Part shown: positions 9,897 through 18,773 of the stretch, piece by piece
How positions within the stretch are numbered: the first letter of the stretch is position 1
Layout: every line of letters starts with the position of its first letter
The notes under the pieces: model-generated
What the model was told of the DNA's origin: nothing
The model's input: only the letters and a program-made list of their open reading frames with translations
Databases searched by the model: none
Made by a program: the position numbers and the translations under genes
Source of the DNA: Brevundimonas intermedia
GTDB lineage: Bacteria > Pseudomonadota > Alphaproteobacteria > Caulobacterales > Caulobacteraceae
NCBI RefSeq assembly: GCF_027922165.1
Contig: NZ_BSFD01000002.1
Coordinates: forward strand, 864,812 to 928,811
Direction of reading: 5' to 3'
DNA length: 64,000 bases

Positions 9897-10202
9897 ATGA
9901 AGAAGTTCGCCATCGCCGCCGCCTCGCTGTTCGTCCTGTCGGGCGTCGCCGCCTGCGGTGAAAGCGCCGCCGACAAGGCCGCCGAAAGCCGCGCCGACGC
10001 CGTCGAGGCCACGGGCGAAGCCCGCGCCGACCAGCTGGAAGCCCAGGCCGACGCCGCCCCGACCAACGCCCAGGAAGACGCGCTGAACCGCCAGGCCGAC
10101 CAGGTCGAGGAAAACGCCGACCGTCGCGCCGACCAGATCGAGCAGCAGGGCGGCAACGCCGACGGCGGCATGACCACCAACAACACCCCGACCACCAACT
10201 AA
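9897..10202 (+). CDS. Small acidic lipoprotein of unknown function
   Basis: The product is 101 residues. MKKFAIAAASLFVLSGVAAC is a lipoprotein signal with lipobox VAAC and lipidated Cys20. The mature part is rich in Ala, Asp, Glu and Gln with heptad-like repeats (ADQLEAQAD, ADQVEENAD, ADQIEQQGG) that predict a helical, possibly coiled, rod. It ends in a low-complexity Asn/Thr tail. A good ribosome site (AAGGAAACCCC) precedes the ATG. No enzymatic motif is seen; a periplasmic or outer-membrane structural role is only a guess. Confidence 0.8.
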   Translation: MKKFAIAAASLFVLSGVAACGESAADKAAESRADAVEATGEARADQLEAQADAAPTNAQEDALNRQADQVEENADRRADQIEQQGGNADGGMTTNNTPTTN

Positions 10203-10240
10203 GGTCGGCGCATAGGCGATCCGTCGCCCCGCCCCCCGTC

Positions 10241-10347
10241 CGTCATCCTCGGGCTTGACCCGAGGACCGGGCGCGGGGCGGTCTGTGCTTCGCCCGTTCG
10301 CACCAGGGGCGGATCGTCTAATCCTCGGGTCAAGCCCGAGGATGACG
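10241..10347. repeat. Paired-hairpin intergenic repeat, family A copy 2
   Basis: The 107-bp element has the same CGTCATCC / GGATGACG ends and the same CCTCGGG-CCCGAGG arm hairpins as the copy at 2317-2424, with a different centre. It lies between two convergent genes, and its right arm supplies the stop codon and the last residues of the DUF1295 gene on the minus strand. Confidence 0.9.
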
Positions 10348-11148
10348 GGAGGGCGGCCACGGCACAAACGCACTCGTCCGCTTCACATAGTCCGCATACC
10401 CCGGCCGCGACCTGTTGATCGCCTTCTCGGTAATCCCGATCCCCGACCAGCGCGTCAGGGTGAAAGTCAGGAAGATCGGCCCCGCGATCGACCACAGGCC
10501 GACGCCCGTCTCCGCCGCGATCAGCCACAGCCCCCACCAGACACAGGCGTCGCCGAAATAGTTCGGATGCCGCGTATAGCGCCACAGGCCGGTGTCCAGC
10601 ACCTTGCCCTTGTTGGCCGCATCGCGTTTGAACGCCGCCAGCTGAGCGTCGCCGACGCTTTCGAACACGATCCCGACCACCGCCAGAACCGCCCCGACCC
10701 CGGCGATCACGCCGAGCCCCGGCTGGGCCGCGACCTGTCCCAACTGCACCGGCAACGACGTCAGCCAGGCCAGCACGGCCTGGGGCAGAAACACGAACAA
10801 CAGCGCCGTCTTGGCGAACGACCAGCCCTTGTTCCGTTCCTGATCCTCGACGATCTGAACATACCGCCCATCCGCCCCGCTGGCCCGCCAGCGCCGGAAC
10901 AGGTGCCAGCCCAGCCGCAACGCCCAGACCGCGCACAGCCCGACCAGCAGCGCCTTGCGCGCCGGGTCGCCGTCCGCACGCGGCAGGGTCGCCACCGCCA
11001 GCAGCAACATCCCCAACGGCCAGACCGCATCGATGAAACTGACGTCCTTCAGCCTCAGCGCGACCCGCCAAAGCCCCAGCATCACGGCCACGATCAGGGC
11101 CAGGTTCAGTCCCAGCAGGATGAGGATGTCGGTCAGGGTCATGGGCAT
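10330..11148 (-). CDS. DUF1295 family membrane protein (steroid-reductase-like fold)
   Basis: The 272-residue integral membrane protein has six to seven hydrophobic helices. The family signature is the C-terminal DTGLWRYTRHPNYFGDACVWWGLWL (seen here as GLWRYTRHPNYFGD), which places it in DUF1295, related to steroid 5-alpha-reductases and isoprenylcysteine methyltransferases. The substrate is unknown. The last residues (PSRHPRA) and the stop are encoded by the right arm of the family A repeat, so this C-terminus was probably altered when the repeat arrived. Confidence 0.88.
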   Translation of the reverse strand: MPMTLTDILILLGLNLALIVAVMLGLWRVALRLKDVSFIDAVWPLGMLLLAVATLPRADGDPARKALLVGLCAVWALRLGWHLFRRWRASGADGRYVQIVEDQERNKGWSFAKTALLFVFLPQAVLAWLTSLPVQLGQVAAQPGLGVIAGVGAVLAVVGIVFESVGDAQLAAFKRDAANKGKVLDTGLWRYTRHPNYFGDACVWWGLWLIAAETGVGLWSIAGPIFLTFTLTRWSGIGITEKAINRSRPGYADYVKRTSAFVPWPPSRHPRA

Positions 11149-11179
11149 AGTACGCCGATCGTCAGTCTATGGATGGCGC

Positions 11180-11761
11180 CTAGGCCGCCTCCACCACCGC
11201 CAGCTCCGGCCATCGCCCCCGCGCATTCTCGATGGTCTTGACCCAGCCCTTGGCCAGCGGCCGGTTCGGGTTCGGCCGGACGACCATGGCGAACACATCC
11301 TCCAGCCCGAACGGCGCCGCCACGGTGATCGTGTCGTCCGCCTCCAGCCGCACCCCGACGGCGAAGGTCGGGGCCACGAACTGGCCCAGGGCTTCGTCGG
11401 TCGCGTGCAACGGCGCATAGGGTTCGCCGAACCGGTTCTGGAACCACAGGTGCACCCGCGCCTGATTGCGCACCTCGACCTGGCTGCGGAAGGGTTCGTC
11501 GAAGGCGGCGGCGACCTGTTTGATCACCACGTCCTCTGCCTCGTACGACAGGTCCGCGCCGTCGAAATAGGCCAGGTCATAGTCCTTGATCCCGTATCCC
11601 GCCGGTCGTCCTGTCTTGGCGTTCCACACCGCCTGATAGACGGCGCCCGACACCAGCCGCCAGTCGGGCAGGCCCAGCCCCCGCACCGTCCGCAAGACGT
11701 GCATCAGGGCGGGATCGGCGCGGACGATTTCGATTAGCTTCAGGCTCAGGGCGTCGCTCAT
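11180..11761 (-). CDS. Nucleotidyltransferase family protein (DUF925-type)
   Basis: The 193-residue protein carries the DUF925/NTP_transf_6 hallmarks: WRLVSGAVYQAVWN, then IKDYDLAYFD, which supplies the paired metal-binding aspartates, and VEVRNQARVHLWF. It probably transfers a nucleotide to an unknown acceptor. ATG 11761 is chosen over a GTG two codons upstream because AAGGAG lies five bases before it. The 528 bp upstream contain a family A-like repeat and an AT-richer stretch with repeated ATTGCAC words. Confidence 0.85.
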   Translation of the reverse strand: MSDALSLKLIEIVRADPALMHVLRTVRGLGLPDWRLVSGAVYQAVWNAKTGRPAGYGIKDYDLAYFDGADLSYEAEDVVIKQVAAAFDEPFRSQVEVRNQARVHLWFQNRFGEPYAPLHATDEALGQFVAPTFAVGVRLEADDTITVAAPFGLEDVFAMVVRPNPNRPLAKGWVKTIENARGRWPELAVVEAA

Positions 11762-11837
11762 CCCCACTCCTTAGCCTCCCGGTCTGTTAAGCGGGAGACG
11801 TCACCCGCCTTCATCCCCAGCCCTCTCCCTTCCCCCC

Positions 11838-11944
11838 CGTCATCCCAGGGCTTGTCCCTGGTATCCATACTCCCGGTATCGACGACGGCGCACTGCGTGG
11901 AAACACCGGGCGTATGGATCCTCGCCACAAGAACGAGGATGACG
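11838..11944. repeat. Paired-hairpin intergenic repeat, family A variant
   Basis: The 107-bp element is the same length as family A, with the same CGTCATCC / GGATGACG termini. The left arm hairpin is CCAGGG-cttgt-CCCTGG, so both sides of the stem changed together relative to CCTCGGG-CCCGAGG. The inner GTATCCATAC on the left and GTATGGAT on the right also pair. It occupies the first part of the gene-free stretch 11762-12289. Confidence 0.75.
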
Positions 11945-12148
11945 AACTCAATGGACGCCTGCCTTGCAACGGCGGACCCTGCCCATCGTCGACCGCCCGC
12001 TACGCGCATAATTTTCGAGCCGAGCCCTCATGGTTTCAAAGGCTTGCAGATTTATTCGGCGCAATATCCGGCGCCCTCTCCGACCTGCTTATAATGACGG
12101 CTCGATCTTTGACATCGCCAGCCCCACGACGACTTCTCCGCCGCGACA

Positions 12149-12234
12149 TTGCACCCAATTGCACAGTGCAATTTCAGCTGAAGAATTTCCCATTTAAAAA
12201 CAATCTGGTTTCGCCGAGATTGCACGCATTGCAC
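12149..12234. promoter_or_regulatory. Repeated ATTGCAC words and a 17-bp palindrome in an AT-rich gap
   Basis: ATTGCAC occurs at 12148 and 12158 (10 bp apart) and again at 12219 and 12228 (9 bp apart). The second word is half of a perfect palindrome AATTGCAC-a-GTGCAATT (12157-12173). The local base composition is much richer in A/T than the surroundings. Helical phasing suggests operator sites. They are about 400 bp upstream of the nucleotidyltransferase gene on the minus strand and just past thiD, so the target is unclear. Confidence 0.4.
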
Positions 12235-12289
12235 CGATTTTCTCGCGTATCGCTCGGTCGCTGAGGCGCGCCTTCCCGCCGCGCCGCCC

Positions 12290-13090
12290 CTAGCCCCGCA
12301 CCGGCCAGCCGTGATCCAGCGGCCCGTGTCCGCCGCCCAGGCCCGGCGCGCGCCGGATGGCCTCGCCGACATAGGCCCAGGCTTCCGCCACAGCGACCTC
12401 CAGCGGCCGCCCCAGGGCCAGGCCCGCCGCGCACGCACTCGCCAGAGTACAGCCGGTGCCGTGGGTGTGGCGGGTGTCGATCCGTTCCGCCTCCAGCACC
12501 GTCTCCCCGTCGGTCGTCATCAGCAGGTCGATCACCGTCGGCCCGTCCACATGGCCGCCCTTCATCAGCACGGCCCGGGCGCCCAGTTTCAGCAGGGCCT
12601 CGCCTGCCCGCCGCTGACCGTCGATATCGCGCACCGCCAGCCCGGTCAGGGCCTCGGCCTCGGGCGCATTGGGGGTCAGCAAGGCCGCGCGCGGGATCAT
12701 CAGCGACCGGACCGCCTCCACCGCCGCATCGGGCAGCAGCGGATGCCCGCCCTTGGCCACCATGACCGGATCGACCACCGCCGGGGCGTCCGCCTCGTCC
12801 AGCAGGGCCGCCACCGTCTCGACCACCTCGACCGAGCCCAGCATGCCGGTCTTGAAAGCGTCGGTCCCGATATCCTCCAGCACCGCCCGCGCCTGGGCCG
12901 CGATCAGCGCCAACGGCAGGGGATGGACGCCGTGAACCCCCAGGGTGTTCTGCACCGTGATCGCGGTGATCGCCGTGGCGGCGAACCCGCCCATCATCGT
13001 CACGGCCTTGATGTCGGCCTGGATCCCGGCGCCGCCGCCCGAATCCGACCCCGCCAGGATCAGCACCCGGCCATGGTGCAGCCCGCTCAT
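12290..13090 (-). CDS. thiD: Hydroxymethylpyrimidine / phosphomethylpyrimidine kinase
   Basis: The 266-residue ribokinase-fold enzyme phosphorylates HMP and HMP-P for thiamine synthesis. Visible motifs are VLILAGSDSGGGAGIQADIK near the start, VVDPVMVAKGG, and HTHGTGCTLASACAA, which holds the anion hole and catalytic region near the C-terminus. The true start MSGLHHG is at 13090, overlapping the stop of the SMR gene (ATGA). thiC is on the same chromosome segment 31 kb away with a TPP riboswitch; no riboswitch is seen for thiD. Confidence 0.95.
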   Translation of the reverse strand: MSGLHHGRVLILAGSDSGGGAGIQADIKAVTMMGGFAATAITAITVQNTLGVHGVHPLPLALIAAQARAVLEDIGTDAFKTGMLGSVEVVETVAALLDEADAPAVVDPVMVAKGGHPLLPDAAVEAVRSLMIPRAALLTPNAPEAEALTGLAVRDIDGQRRAGEALLKLGARAVLMKGGHVDGPTVIDLLMTTDGETVLEAERIDTRHTHGTGCTLASACAAGLALGRPLEVAVAEAWAYVGEAIRRAPGLGGGHGPLDHGWPVRG

Positions 13091-13419
13091 GCGTGCGCCC
13101 CCGAGAACAGCTTCAGCCCGACGATCCCCGCCACGATCAGCAGGATGCACACCGCCCGCACCGCCGTCGCCGGCTCGCCATAGACGACGATCCCGACCAG
13201 GGCCGCGCCCACCGCTCCGATCCCGGTCCAGATCGCATAGGCCGTGCCGATCGGCAGCTTCTGCGTCGCCACCCACAGCAGGACCATGCTGGCCGCCAGC
13301 GCGACCAGCACGCCCAGCGACGTCAGCGGCCTTTGCAGGCTGACATTCTTGAGGCCGGACGCCCACAGCACTTCCAGCAGACCGGCGACGACCAGCGTCA
13401 CCCACGGATTGATCGACAT
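13087..13419 (-). CDS. sugE: Small multidrug resistance family exporter (SugE/Gdx type)
   Basis: The 110-residue protein has four transmembrane helices. The essential membrane glutamate lies in VVAGLLEVLWASGLKN, and the LPIGTAYAIWTGIGAVGAA segment is typical of the SugE/Gdx branch, whose characterised members export guanidinium with proton antiport. An ATG at 13431 would add four residues. It overlaps thiD by four bases, so the two are co-transcribed. No guanidine riboswitch was recognised upstream. Confidence 0.88.
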   Translation of the reverse strand: MSINPWVTLVVAGLLEVLWASGLKNVSLQRPLTSLGVLVALAASMVLLWVATQKLPIGTAYAIWTGIGAVGAALVGIVVYGEPATAVRAVCILLIVAGIVGLKLFSGAHA

Positions 13420-13486
13420 GACCCAGGACATGCCGACCTGATGGCCCAGTCGGCGCGCCCGAGCAAGCATGGAGCAGGCAAGCGTG

Positions 13487-14290
13487 TCACTCCGCCGCCG
13501 CCACCGCCGCCTGCAGCTTCAGCGCCTGAACCGTCTCGCGCACATCATGGACCCGCACCATCCGCGCCCCGCGCCGCGCCCCCTCCAGGGCCAGGGCCAG
13601 CGAGCCGCCCAGCCGGTCGGTCGCCTCCACCGCCGTCGCATCGACCGCCTGGATCGTCCGCTTGCGGCTGGCGGCGTACAGCACCGGGAAGCCCAGCCCG
13701 ACCAGCTCGCCCAACCGCGCCGTCAGCGCCATATTGTGCGCCAGCGTCTTGCCGAAGCCGATGCCCGGATCCAGCCAGATGCGGTCTCGCGCCACCCCCG
13801 CCGCCACCGCCGCCTCGGCCCTGTCGCGCAGATAGGCCACGACCTCGCCCACCACCTCGCCATAGCGGGGATCGGCCTGCATGGTCCGCGGCTCGCCCCG
13901 CATGTGCATCAGCACCACCTCGCACCCCAGCTCGGCGGCGACCGCCAGACTGTCGGCCGAATGACTCAGGGCCGTCACGTCGTTCCACATGCCCGCCCCC
14001 GCCGCCACGGCGGCCCGAGCCACGGCGGGCTTCATCGTATCGACGCTGATCGCCCCATCCCACCGCGCGCGAACCGCAGCGATCACCGGCGCAACCCGGT
14101 CGATCTCCTCGGCCTCGCCCACCGGCTCAGCCCCCGGCCGAGTGCTTTCGCCACCGATGTCCAGCACCGCCGCCCCCTGCTCGACCAGCCGCATCGCCTG
14201 GTCCACAGCCGCCTGCGTCGACGCCCACCGCCCCCCGTCGGAGAAGCTGTCGGGCGTCACATTGACGATCCCCATGACCTGAACCCTCAT
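13487..14290 (-). CDS. folP: Dihydropteroate synthase
   Basis: The 267-residue TIM-barrel enzyme condenses pABA with dihydropterin pyrophosphate in folate synthesis. Motifs are MGIVNVTPDSFSDGG, DIGGESTRPGA, WLDPGIGFGKT, the SRKR substrate loop, and RVHDV near the C-terminus. Its ATG overlaps the stop of the upstream regulator gene (ATGA at 14287-14290), so it is translated as part of a minus-strand operon with the two genes at 14287-15246. Confidence 0.96.
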   Translation of the reverse strand: MRVQVMGIVNVTPDSFSDGGRWASTQAAVDQAMRLVEQGAAVLDIGGESTRPGAEPVGEAEEIDRVAPVIAAVRARWDGAISVDTMKPAVARAAVAAGAGMWNDVTALSHSADSLAVAAELGCEVVLMHMRGEPRTMQADPRYGEVVGEVVAYLRDRAEAAVAAGVARDRIWLDPGIGFGKTLAHNMALTARLGELVGLGFPVLYAASRKRTIQAVDATAVEATDRLGGSLALALEGARRGARMVRVHDVRETVQALKLQAAVAAAE

Positions 14291-14589
14291 CCCGGCCTCC
14301 CGATCAGCCCGCCCAGGGCTTCCAGATAGACGCCGAACGCCTTGCGGCCCTCAGGCGTGATCGACACGCGGGTCAGCGGCTTGTTGTTCACGAAGCTCTT
14401 GGCCACGGCGACATAGCCGGCCTCCTCCAGCTTCTTGATATGGACCGACAGATTGCCCTGGGTCGCCTCCAGCACCGTCTTCAGCTCGGTGAAGTCGGCC
14501 GCCTCGGCGTCGGCCAGATAGACCATGATCCCCAGCCGCATGCGGCCGTGGATGACTTCGTCGATCCGCCCCAGGTCGTTCAGCCCCAT
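14287..14589 (-). CDS. Winged-helix transcriptional regulator (HTH_34 / ArsR-MarR-like)
   Basis: The 100-residue protein is essentially a single winged helix: RMRLGIMVYL, then the recognition region GNLSVHIKKLEEAGYVAV, then the wing NNKPLTRVSITPEGRKAF. Small regulators of this type are often encoded beside a membrane protein, as here (gene at 14593, 3 bp upstream). It overlaps folP by four bases. The ligand and targets are unknown; it may autoregulate the operon. Confidence 0.85.
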   Translation of the reverse strand: MGLNDLGRIDEVIHGRMRLGIMVYLADAEAADFTELKTVLEATQGNLSVHIKKLEEAGYVAVAKSFVNNKPLTRVSITPEGRKAFGVYLEALGGLIGRPG

Positions 14590-14592
14590 GGG

Positions 14593-15246
14593 TCAGCCGG
14601 CGTCCGCATCGACGGGGCGCTTCCTCAGCGCCTCGCGGGTGATGATCCAGCCCGGTCCCGCGAACAGCAGGAACAGCGCCGCCGTGGCGACATACAGATA
14701 GATCAGCGGCTGGCGCACCAGCAGGCCCAGCGCCACCGCCGTCGCCCATCCGCCCAGCGACGCCGCCAGCATCCAGCCCTTCTTCTTCAGGGTCCAGGCC
14801 ACATACCAGGCCGCCGACTGCAGGGCGAAGATCATGGCCGGGTAATAGAGCCAGACGGCGAAGTCCTGGTCCCGCGACGCGCCGAAACCGAAGACGATGA
14901 TGATGGCCATATTGGCCATGCCCGCCCCGCTGAAGGCTGCGTTCAAGGTCCGGGTCACGATGGGGCTGGCCTTAACCCGCTTGCGGTCCTCCCGGATGGC
15001 CCAGACCATCACCACCAGAAAGGCGACGGTGATCCCGGCGACGAAAGTCAGGCTGACCGGCCCTGGCCAGCGGACGACGCCCAGGGACTGGCCGATGTGG
15101 ACCAGGCACTGGAGGCCGTACAACAGGCCGCCGGCCAGATACATGACGCCCATGGTCAGGGTCGCGCGCGGATCGCCCCCGCCCTGGACGATTGAACGGA
15201 GGAAGGCCAGGTCGGCCTCGGGCGTGCTGCGGGACGTGTCGATCAT
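14593..15246 (-). CDS. Six-helix integral membrane protein, unknown function
   Basis: The protein has 217 residues and about six transmembrane segments starting near residue 31 (TMGVMYLAGGLLYGLQCLV). A conserved-looking loop RKRVKASPIVTRTLNAAF sits between helices 2 and 3. It ends with a short basic tail. It is paired with the winged-helix regulator downstream (3-bp gap), a common two-gene module. No enzymatic motif is seen. Confidence 0.75.
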   Translation of the reverse strand: MIDTSRSTPEADLAFLRSIVQGGGDPRATLTMGVMYLAGGLLYGLQCLVHIGQSLGVVRWPGPVSLTFVAGITVAFLVVMVWAIREDRKRVKASPIVTRTLNAAFSGAGMANMAIIIVFGFGASRDQDFAVWLYYPAMIFALQSAAWYVAWTLKKKGWMLAASLGGWATAVALGLLVRQPLIYLYVATAALFLLFAGPGWIITREALRKRPVDADAG

Positions 15247-15306
15247 CGATGATTCCTCTGCGGCGGGCGCGTCTCTCGGATGGACGCGGCGGCCGGGGTT
15301 GGCAAG

Positions 15307-16521
15307 CTATTCGGCGGGAGACAGGGCGGGCGTGGGGCTGCGCCGCCAGGGAACCCGGCGGCCGTTCAGCCAGCGGCCCATGAAGCTATGACGGATCAGC
15401 AGTTCATAGCTGGCCAGCGAGACGGCCAGCACCCCGCCGACGACCAGCCCCAGCTTGACCGGCCACGACAGGGCCCAATCTTGAACCAGCACCTGGGCCG
15501 CCATCACCAGCGGCAGATGGACGATGTAGATCCAGTACGAGGCGTCGGCGAGATAACGTCGCGTGCGGCTGTGTCCTCCGAAGAACCGCAGCGCCAAGGC
15601 CACGGCCGCAAAGACCGAGGCATAGGTCGCCACCCCGAACGCCGCCGCCGTCATCGCCTTGGTCGCCGGATCGGTCATCGGGACCAGTCTCGGGTCCGGT
15701 CCGCCCGCCAGCATCAGAGCCGTTGCGCCCGCGCCGATCGCCAGGCCCAGATAGGCTGGCCACCAGGCCTGGATTCGGCCCAGCAGGTCACGCCGACGAT
15801 CCAGCAGGGCGCCGAAGCCGAAGGCCAGACCGAAACCGACCAGGGCCGAGCTATTGGGGATCAGGCCCGCATCCGGCGTCGGCACGCCGAAAAAGGCGAT
15901 CCAGTTCGGCTGGAACCACAGGGCCAGCGCAAGCGGCGCACCCAGGACGAACGGTCCCCACGGCCCGATCAGGCCAGCGATCACGCCATCGACGACGCGC
16001 CCCCAGGCGCCGCTCCGGTCCAGCGCGGCGAAGGGCGCCCTTAGAAGCAGCAGAGCGACATAGAAGATCAGCAGCACCCACAGGAACCACAGGTGGGTCA
16101 GCGGAATATTGGTCCAGTCGTATTCCGGCGCCGGCGGCGCATCAGCAGCCGTCATGCCCTGAAGACCCGCGTTCCAGATCAGCACCACGACGATGGCCGT
16201 CAGCACCAGACCCCAGAAGACGCCCAGCGGCGCAGCGATCCGCACCAGGCGGTTCTTCACGAACCCCCATACCCCCGCGCGCGCCAGCATCATGTGGGCG
16301 AACAGCCCCGCGATCAGGAAGAAGCTCGTCATCCGGAACAGGTGGATAACGAAGAACAGCCCGCTGGCCCAAACCGACCGCTGGTCGTCGCCGACAATCC
16401 AGATCTGGGCGGGAAAGAAGGACATGGTCGCGTGGAGCACGACGCCCAGCAGCAGGGCGCCGCCTCTCAGCGCGTCGAGCCCGTGCAGGCGCTCGGATGA
16501 AACCGTCTCTGATATCGACAT
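15307..16521 (-). CDS. Acyltransferase 3 family membrane protein (OpgC-like)
   Basis: The 404-residue protein has about ten transmembrane helices. The N-terminal RLHGLDALRGGALLLGVVLHA carries the RGxA-type and His signatures of acyltransferase 3, and the C-terminal ADASYWIYIVHLPLV is typical of OpgC-like members, which acylate periplasmic glucans or other surface glycans. The start at 16521 is supported by GGGAGGA four bases upstream. An imperfect 23-bp palindrome about 38 bp upstream is a likely operator. Confidence 0.88.
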   Translation of the reverse strand: MSISETVSSERLHGLDALRGGALLLGVVLHATMSFFPAQIWIVGDDQRSVWASGLFFVIHLFRMTSFFLIAGLFAHMMLARAGVWGFVKNRLVRIAAPLGVFWGLVLTAIVVVLIWNAGLQGMTAADAPPAPEYDWTNIPLTHLWFLWVLLIFYVALLLLRAPFAALDRSGAWGRVVDGVIAGLIGPWGPFVLGAPLALALWFQPNWIAFFGVPTPDAGLIPNSSALVGFGLAFGFGALLDRRRDLLGRIQAWWPAYLGLAIGAGATALMLAGGPDPRLVPMTDPATKAMTAAAFGVATYASVFAAVALALRFFGGHSRTRRYLADASYWIYIVHLPLVMAAQVLVQDWALSWPVKLGLVVGGVLAVSLASYELLIRHSFMGRWLNGRRVPWRRSPTPALSPAE

Positions 16522-16558
16522 GACGTCCTCCCGTCTTGGATAACGCCGTATCTCACAG

Positions 16559-16581
16559 ACTAGTCTGCAGTGCAAACTAGT
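16559..16581. promoter_or_regulatory. Operator-like palindrome upstream of the acyltransferase gene
   Basis: The arms ACTAGTCTGCA and TGCAAACTAGT flank a central G; 10 of 11 positions pair. A smaller perfect palindrome CAGACTAGTCTG (16556-16567) overlaps the left arm. The site lies 38-60 bp before the acyltransferase ATG (minus strand), where a promoter would be. Size and symmetry fit a TetR-family dimer site. No TetR gene is adjacent. Confidence 0.55.
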
Positions 16582-16640
16582 TAACAACACTCTCTGGCGC
16601 CGCTTTTCGGATTGGGGCGATGGGTCGGGCGTTCACAGGC

Positions 16641-16680
16641 AAAGAAAAACCCGCCGGGAGATCTCTCCCGGCGGGTTCGT
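16641..16680 (-). terminator. Intrinsic terminator after ftsH
   Basis: Read on the minus strand, a GC-rich 14-bp stem (AACCCGCCGGGAGA with its complement, almost no loop) is followed by TTTTTCTTT. It lies 132 bp past the ftsH stop, with a family A repeat between them. The same palindrome could also stop transcription from the opposite side. Confidence 0.8.
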
Positions 16681-16687
16681 CCACCAT

Positions 16688-16794
16688 CGTCATCCTCGGG
16701 CTTGACCCGAGGACCGGATGTTCAGCCGCATTGCGTCGAAGCCGACGCACAGCCAGGTCCCGCGCCGATCCTCGGGTCAAGCCCGAGGATGACG
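16688..16794. repeat. Paired-hairpin intergenic repeat, family A copy 3
   Basis: The 107-bp element has the CGTCATCC / GGATGACG ends and CCTCGGG-CCCGAGG arm hairpins. It lies between the ftsH stop and its terminator, so it becomes part of the ftsH 3' untranslated RNA. Confidence 0.9.
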
Positions 16795-16811
16795 GAGGAG
16801 ACGCGTCCGCC

Positions 16812-18773
16812 TCAGTGCACCGTCGGCACACTGGTGACTGCCGGCGCGGCCACCGGAACCTCGACCGTGGTTCCGTCCGAGACCGGCGTCACCGGCACCG
16901 AGACCGAGGGTCCGGCGTTGGGGAAGTTGTTCTCATCGCGGTTCGGGGCGACGCCCTTCTCCAGCAGGTCCTTGATCTCCTCGCCCGACAGGGTCTCGTA
17001 TTCCAGCAGGGCCTGCGACAGCTTCTCGTGATGGTCGGCCTTGTCGGTCAGGATCTTGCGGGCCTCGTCCCAACCCGAGGCGACCAGACGGCGGACTTCC
17101 TCGTCGATGGTGCGGGCCGTCTCTTCCGAGACGTTCTGACTGCGAGCGACGGAGTGTCCCAGGAAGACCTCTTCCTGGTTGTCGCCGTAAGCCACCGTGC
17201 CCAGCTTCTCGGAGAAGCCCCAGCGCGTGACCATGGCGCGCGCCAGCTTGGTCGCCTGTTCGATGTCCGACGAGGCGCCCGAGGTGATGTTCTCCTTGCC
17301 GAAGATCAGCTCCTCGGCCACCCGACCGCCGGCCATGATGGCGATCCGGTCGATCATCTGCTGGTACTTCATCGAATAGCGGTCGCCTTCCGGCAACTGC
17401 ATCACCATGCCCAGGGCGCGGCCACGCGGGACGATGGTCGCCTTGTGGACGGGGTCGGCCATCTTGACGTTCATGGCGACGATGGCGTGACCGGCCTCGT
17501 GATAGGCGGTCAGGCGCTTTTCTTCCTCGTTCATCGCCATGGAGCGACGTTCCGAGCCCATCAGCACCTTGTCCTTGGCGTCTTCAAAGTCGCGATGCGT
17601 GACCATGCGACGGTCCTTGCGAGCCGCCGTCAGGGCCGCCTCATTGACCAGATTGGCCAAGTCGGCGCCCGAGAAGCCGGGCGTGCCGCGCGCGATGGTC
17701 TTGACGTTGACGTCGGCGGCCAGGGGCACGTCCTTCATGTGGACGCGCAGAATCCGCTCGCGCCCCGAGACGTCGGGGTTGGGCACCACAACCTGACGGT
17801 CGAACCGGCCAGGACGCAGCAGGGCCGGGTCCAGCACGTCGGGACGGTTGGTGGCGGCGATCAGGATGATGTTCTCGGAGGCCTCAAAGCCATCCATCTC
17901 GACCAGCAGCTGGTTCAACGTCTGTTCGCGCTCGTCGTTTCCGCCGCCCAGGCCGGCGCCGCGATGACGGCCGACGGCGTCGATTTCATCGATGAAGATG
18001 ATGCAGGGCGCATTCTTTTTGGCCTGTTCGAACATGTCGCGCACGCGGCTGGCGCCGACACCGACGAACATCTCGACGAAGTCCGAACCCGAGATCGAGA
18101 AGAAGGGCACGCCGGCCTCACCCGCCACAGCACGGGCCAGCAACGTCTTGCCGGTGCCGGGAGGGCCCACCAGCAGGGCGCCCTTGGGGATCTTGCCGCC
18201 CAGACGCTGGAACTTGCCCGGATCCTTCAGGAAGTCGACGACCTCCTGCAGTTCGTCCTTGGCCTCGTCCACGCCGGCGACGTCGTCGAAGGTCTTGCGG
18301 CCCTTGTGCTCGGTCAGCAGCTTGGCCTTGGACTTGCCGAAGCCCATGGCCCCGCGCGCCCCGCCCTGCATCTGGCGCATGAAGAATATCCACACCCCGA
18401 CCAGAAGGGCGATGGGCAGGATGCCCATCAGCAGGCTCATCCAAATCGACTGGCGCGTGGTCTTGGCGTCGACATTGACGTTGGCCGCCAGCATGGCGTT
18501 GACCAGCTGTTCGTTCGGATAGGGGGTGGTGGCGGTGAAGCGGCCGTTGTTCTTGTACACGCCGGTCACCTGGTCGCCACGAACGGTGGCGTCTTTGATG
18601 TCTCCGGCCTCGACCCGCTGCACCAGCTGGGAATAGGTGATGGTTTCGGGCCGAGCGGCGCCGGGCCCCTGGGCCGTCATGCCAGTCATGGCTCCGCCTT
18701 GCGAGACGGCGGCATAGGCCGCGAGCAGGGCCAGGATGATAACGCCCGTGATCGCCAGATTACGCAGGTTCAT
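16812..18773 (-). CDS. ftsH: ATP-dependent zinc metalloprotease FtsH
   Basis: The protein has 653 residues. Two transmembrane helices (about 6-22 and 111-131) flank a periplasmic domain. The AAA module has Walker A GPPGTGKT (203-210), Walker B IIFIDEID (258-265) and the SRH region RPGRFDR. The protease motif is HEAGH (425-429). It degrades misfolded membrane proteins and regulatory proteins at the inner membrane. The C-terminal 30 residues are Val/Thr/Pro-rich and variable. It is preceded by tilS, the usual tilS-ftsH order. The long open frame on the opposite strand across this gene is a composition artefact. Confidence 0.98.
   Translation of the reverse strand: MNLRNLAITGVIILALLAAYAAVSQGGAMTGMTAQGPGAARPETITYSQLVQRVEAGDIKDATVRGDQVTGVYKNNGRFTATTPYPNEQLVNAMLAANVNVDAKTTRQSIWMSLLMGILPIALLVGVWIFFMRQMQGGARGAMGFGKSKAKLLTEHKGRKTFDDVAGVDEAKDELQEVVDFLKDPGKFQRLGGKIPKGALLVGPPGTGKTLLARAVAGEAGVPFFSISGSDFVEMFVGVGASRVRDMFEQAKKNAPCIIFIDEIDAVGRHRGAGLGGGNDEREQTLNQLLVEMDGFEASENIILIAATNRPDVLDPALLRPGRFDRQVVVPNPDVSGRERILRVHMKDVPLAADVNVKTIARGTPGFSGADLANLVNEAALTAARKDRRMVTHRDFEDAKDKVLMGSERRSMAMNEEEKRLTAYHEAGHAIVAMNVKMADPVHKATIVPRGRALGMVMQLPEGDRYSMKYQQMIDRIAIMAGGRVAEELIFGKENITSGASSDIEQATKLARAMVTRWGFSEKLGTVAYGDNQEEVFLGHSVARSQNVSEETARTIDEEVRRLVASGWDEARKILTDKADHHEKLSQALLEYETLSGEEIKDLLEKGVAPNRDENNFPNAGPSVSVPVTPVSDGTTVEVPVAAPAVTSVPTVH

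Noticed and set aside
12106..12120. A 15-base word TCTTTGACATCGCCA shared with 48779-48793
   Set aside because: It contains a TTGACA-like hexamer, but no -10 element follows at either place and the surroundings differ. It could be chance or a relic of a repeat, and is too short to interpret.
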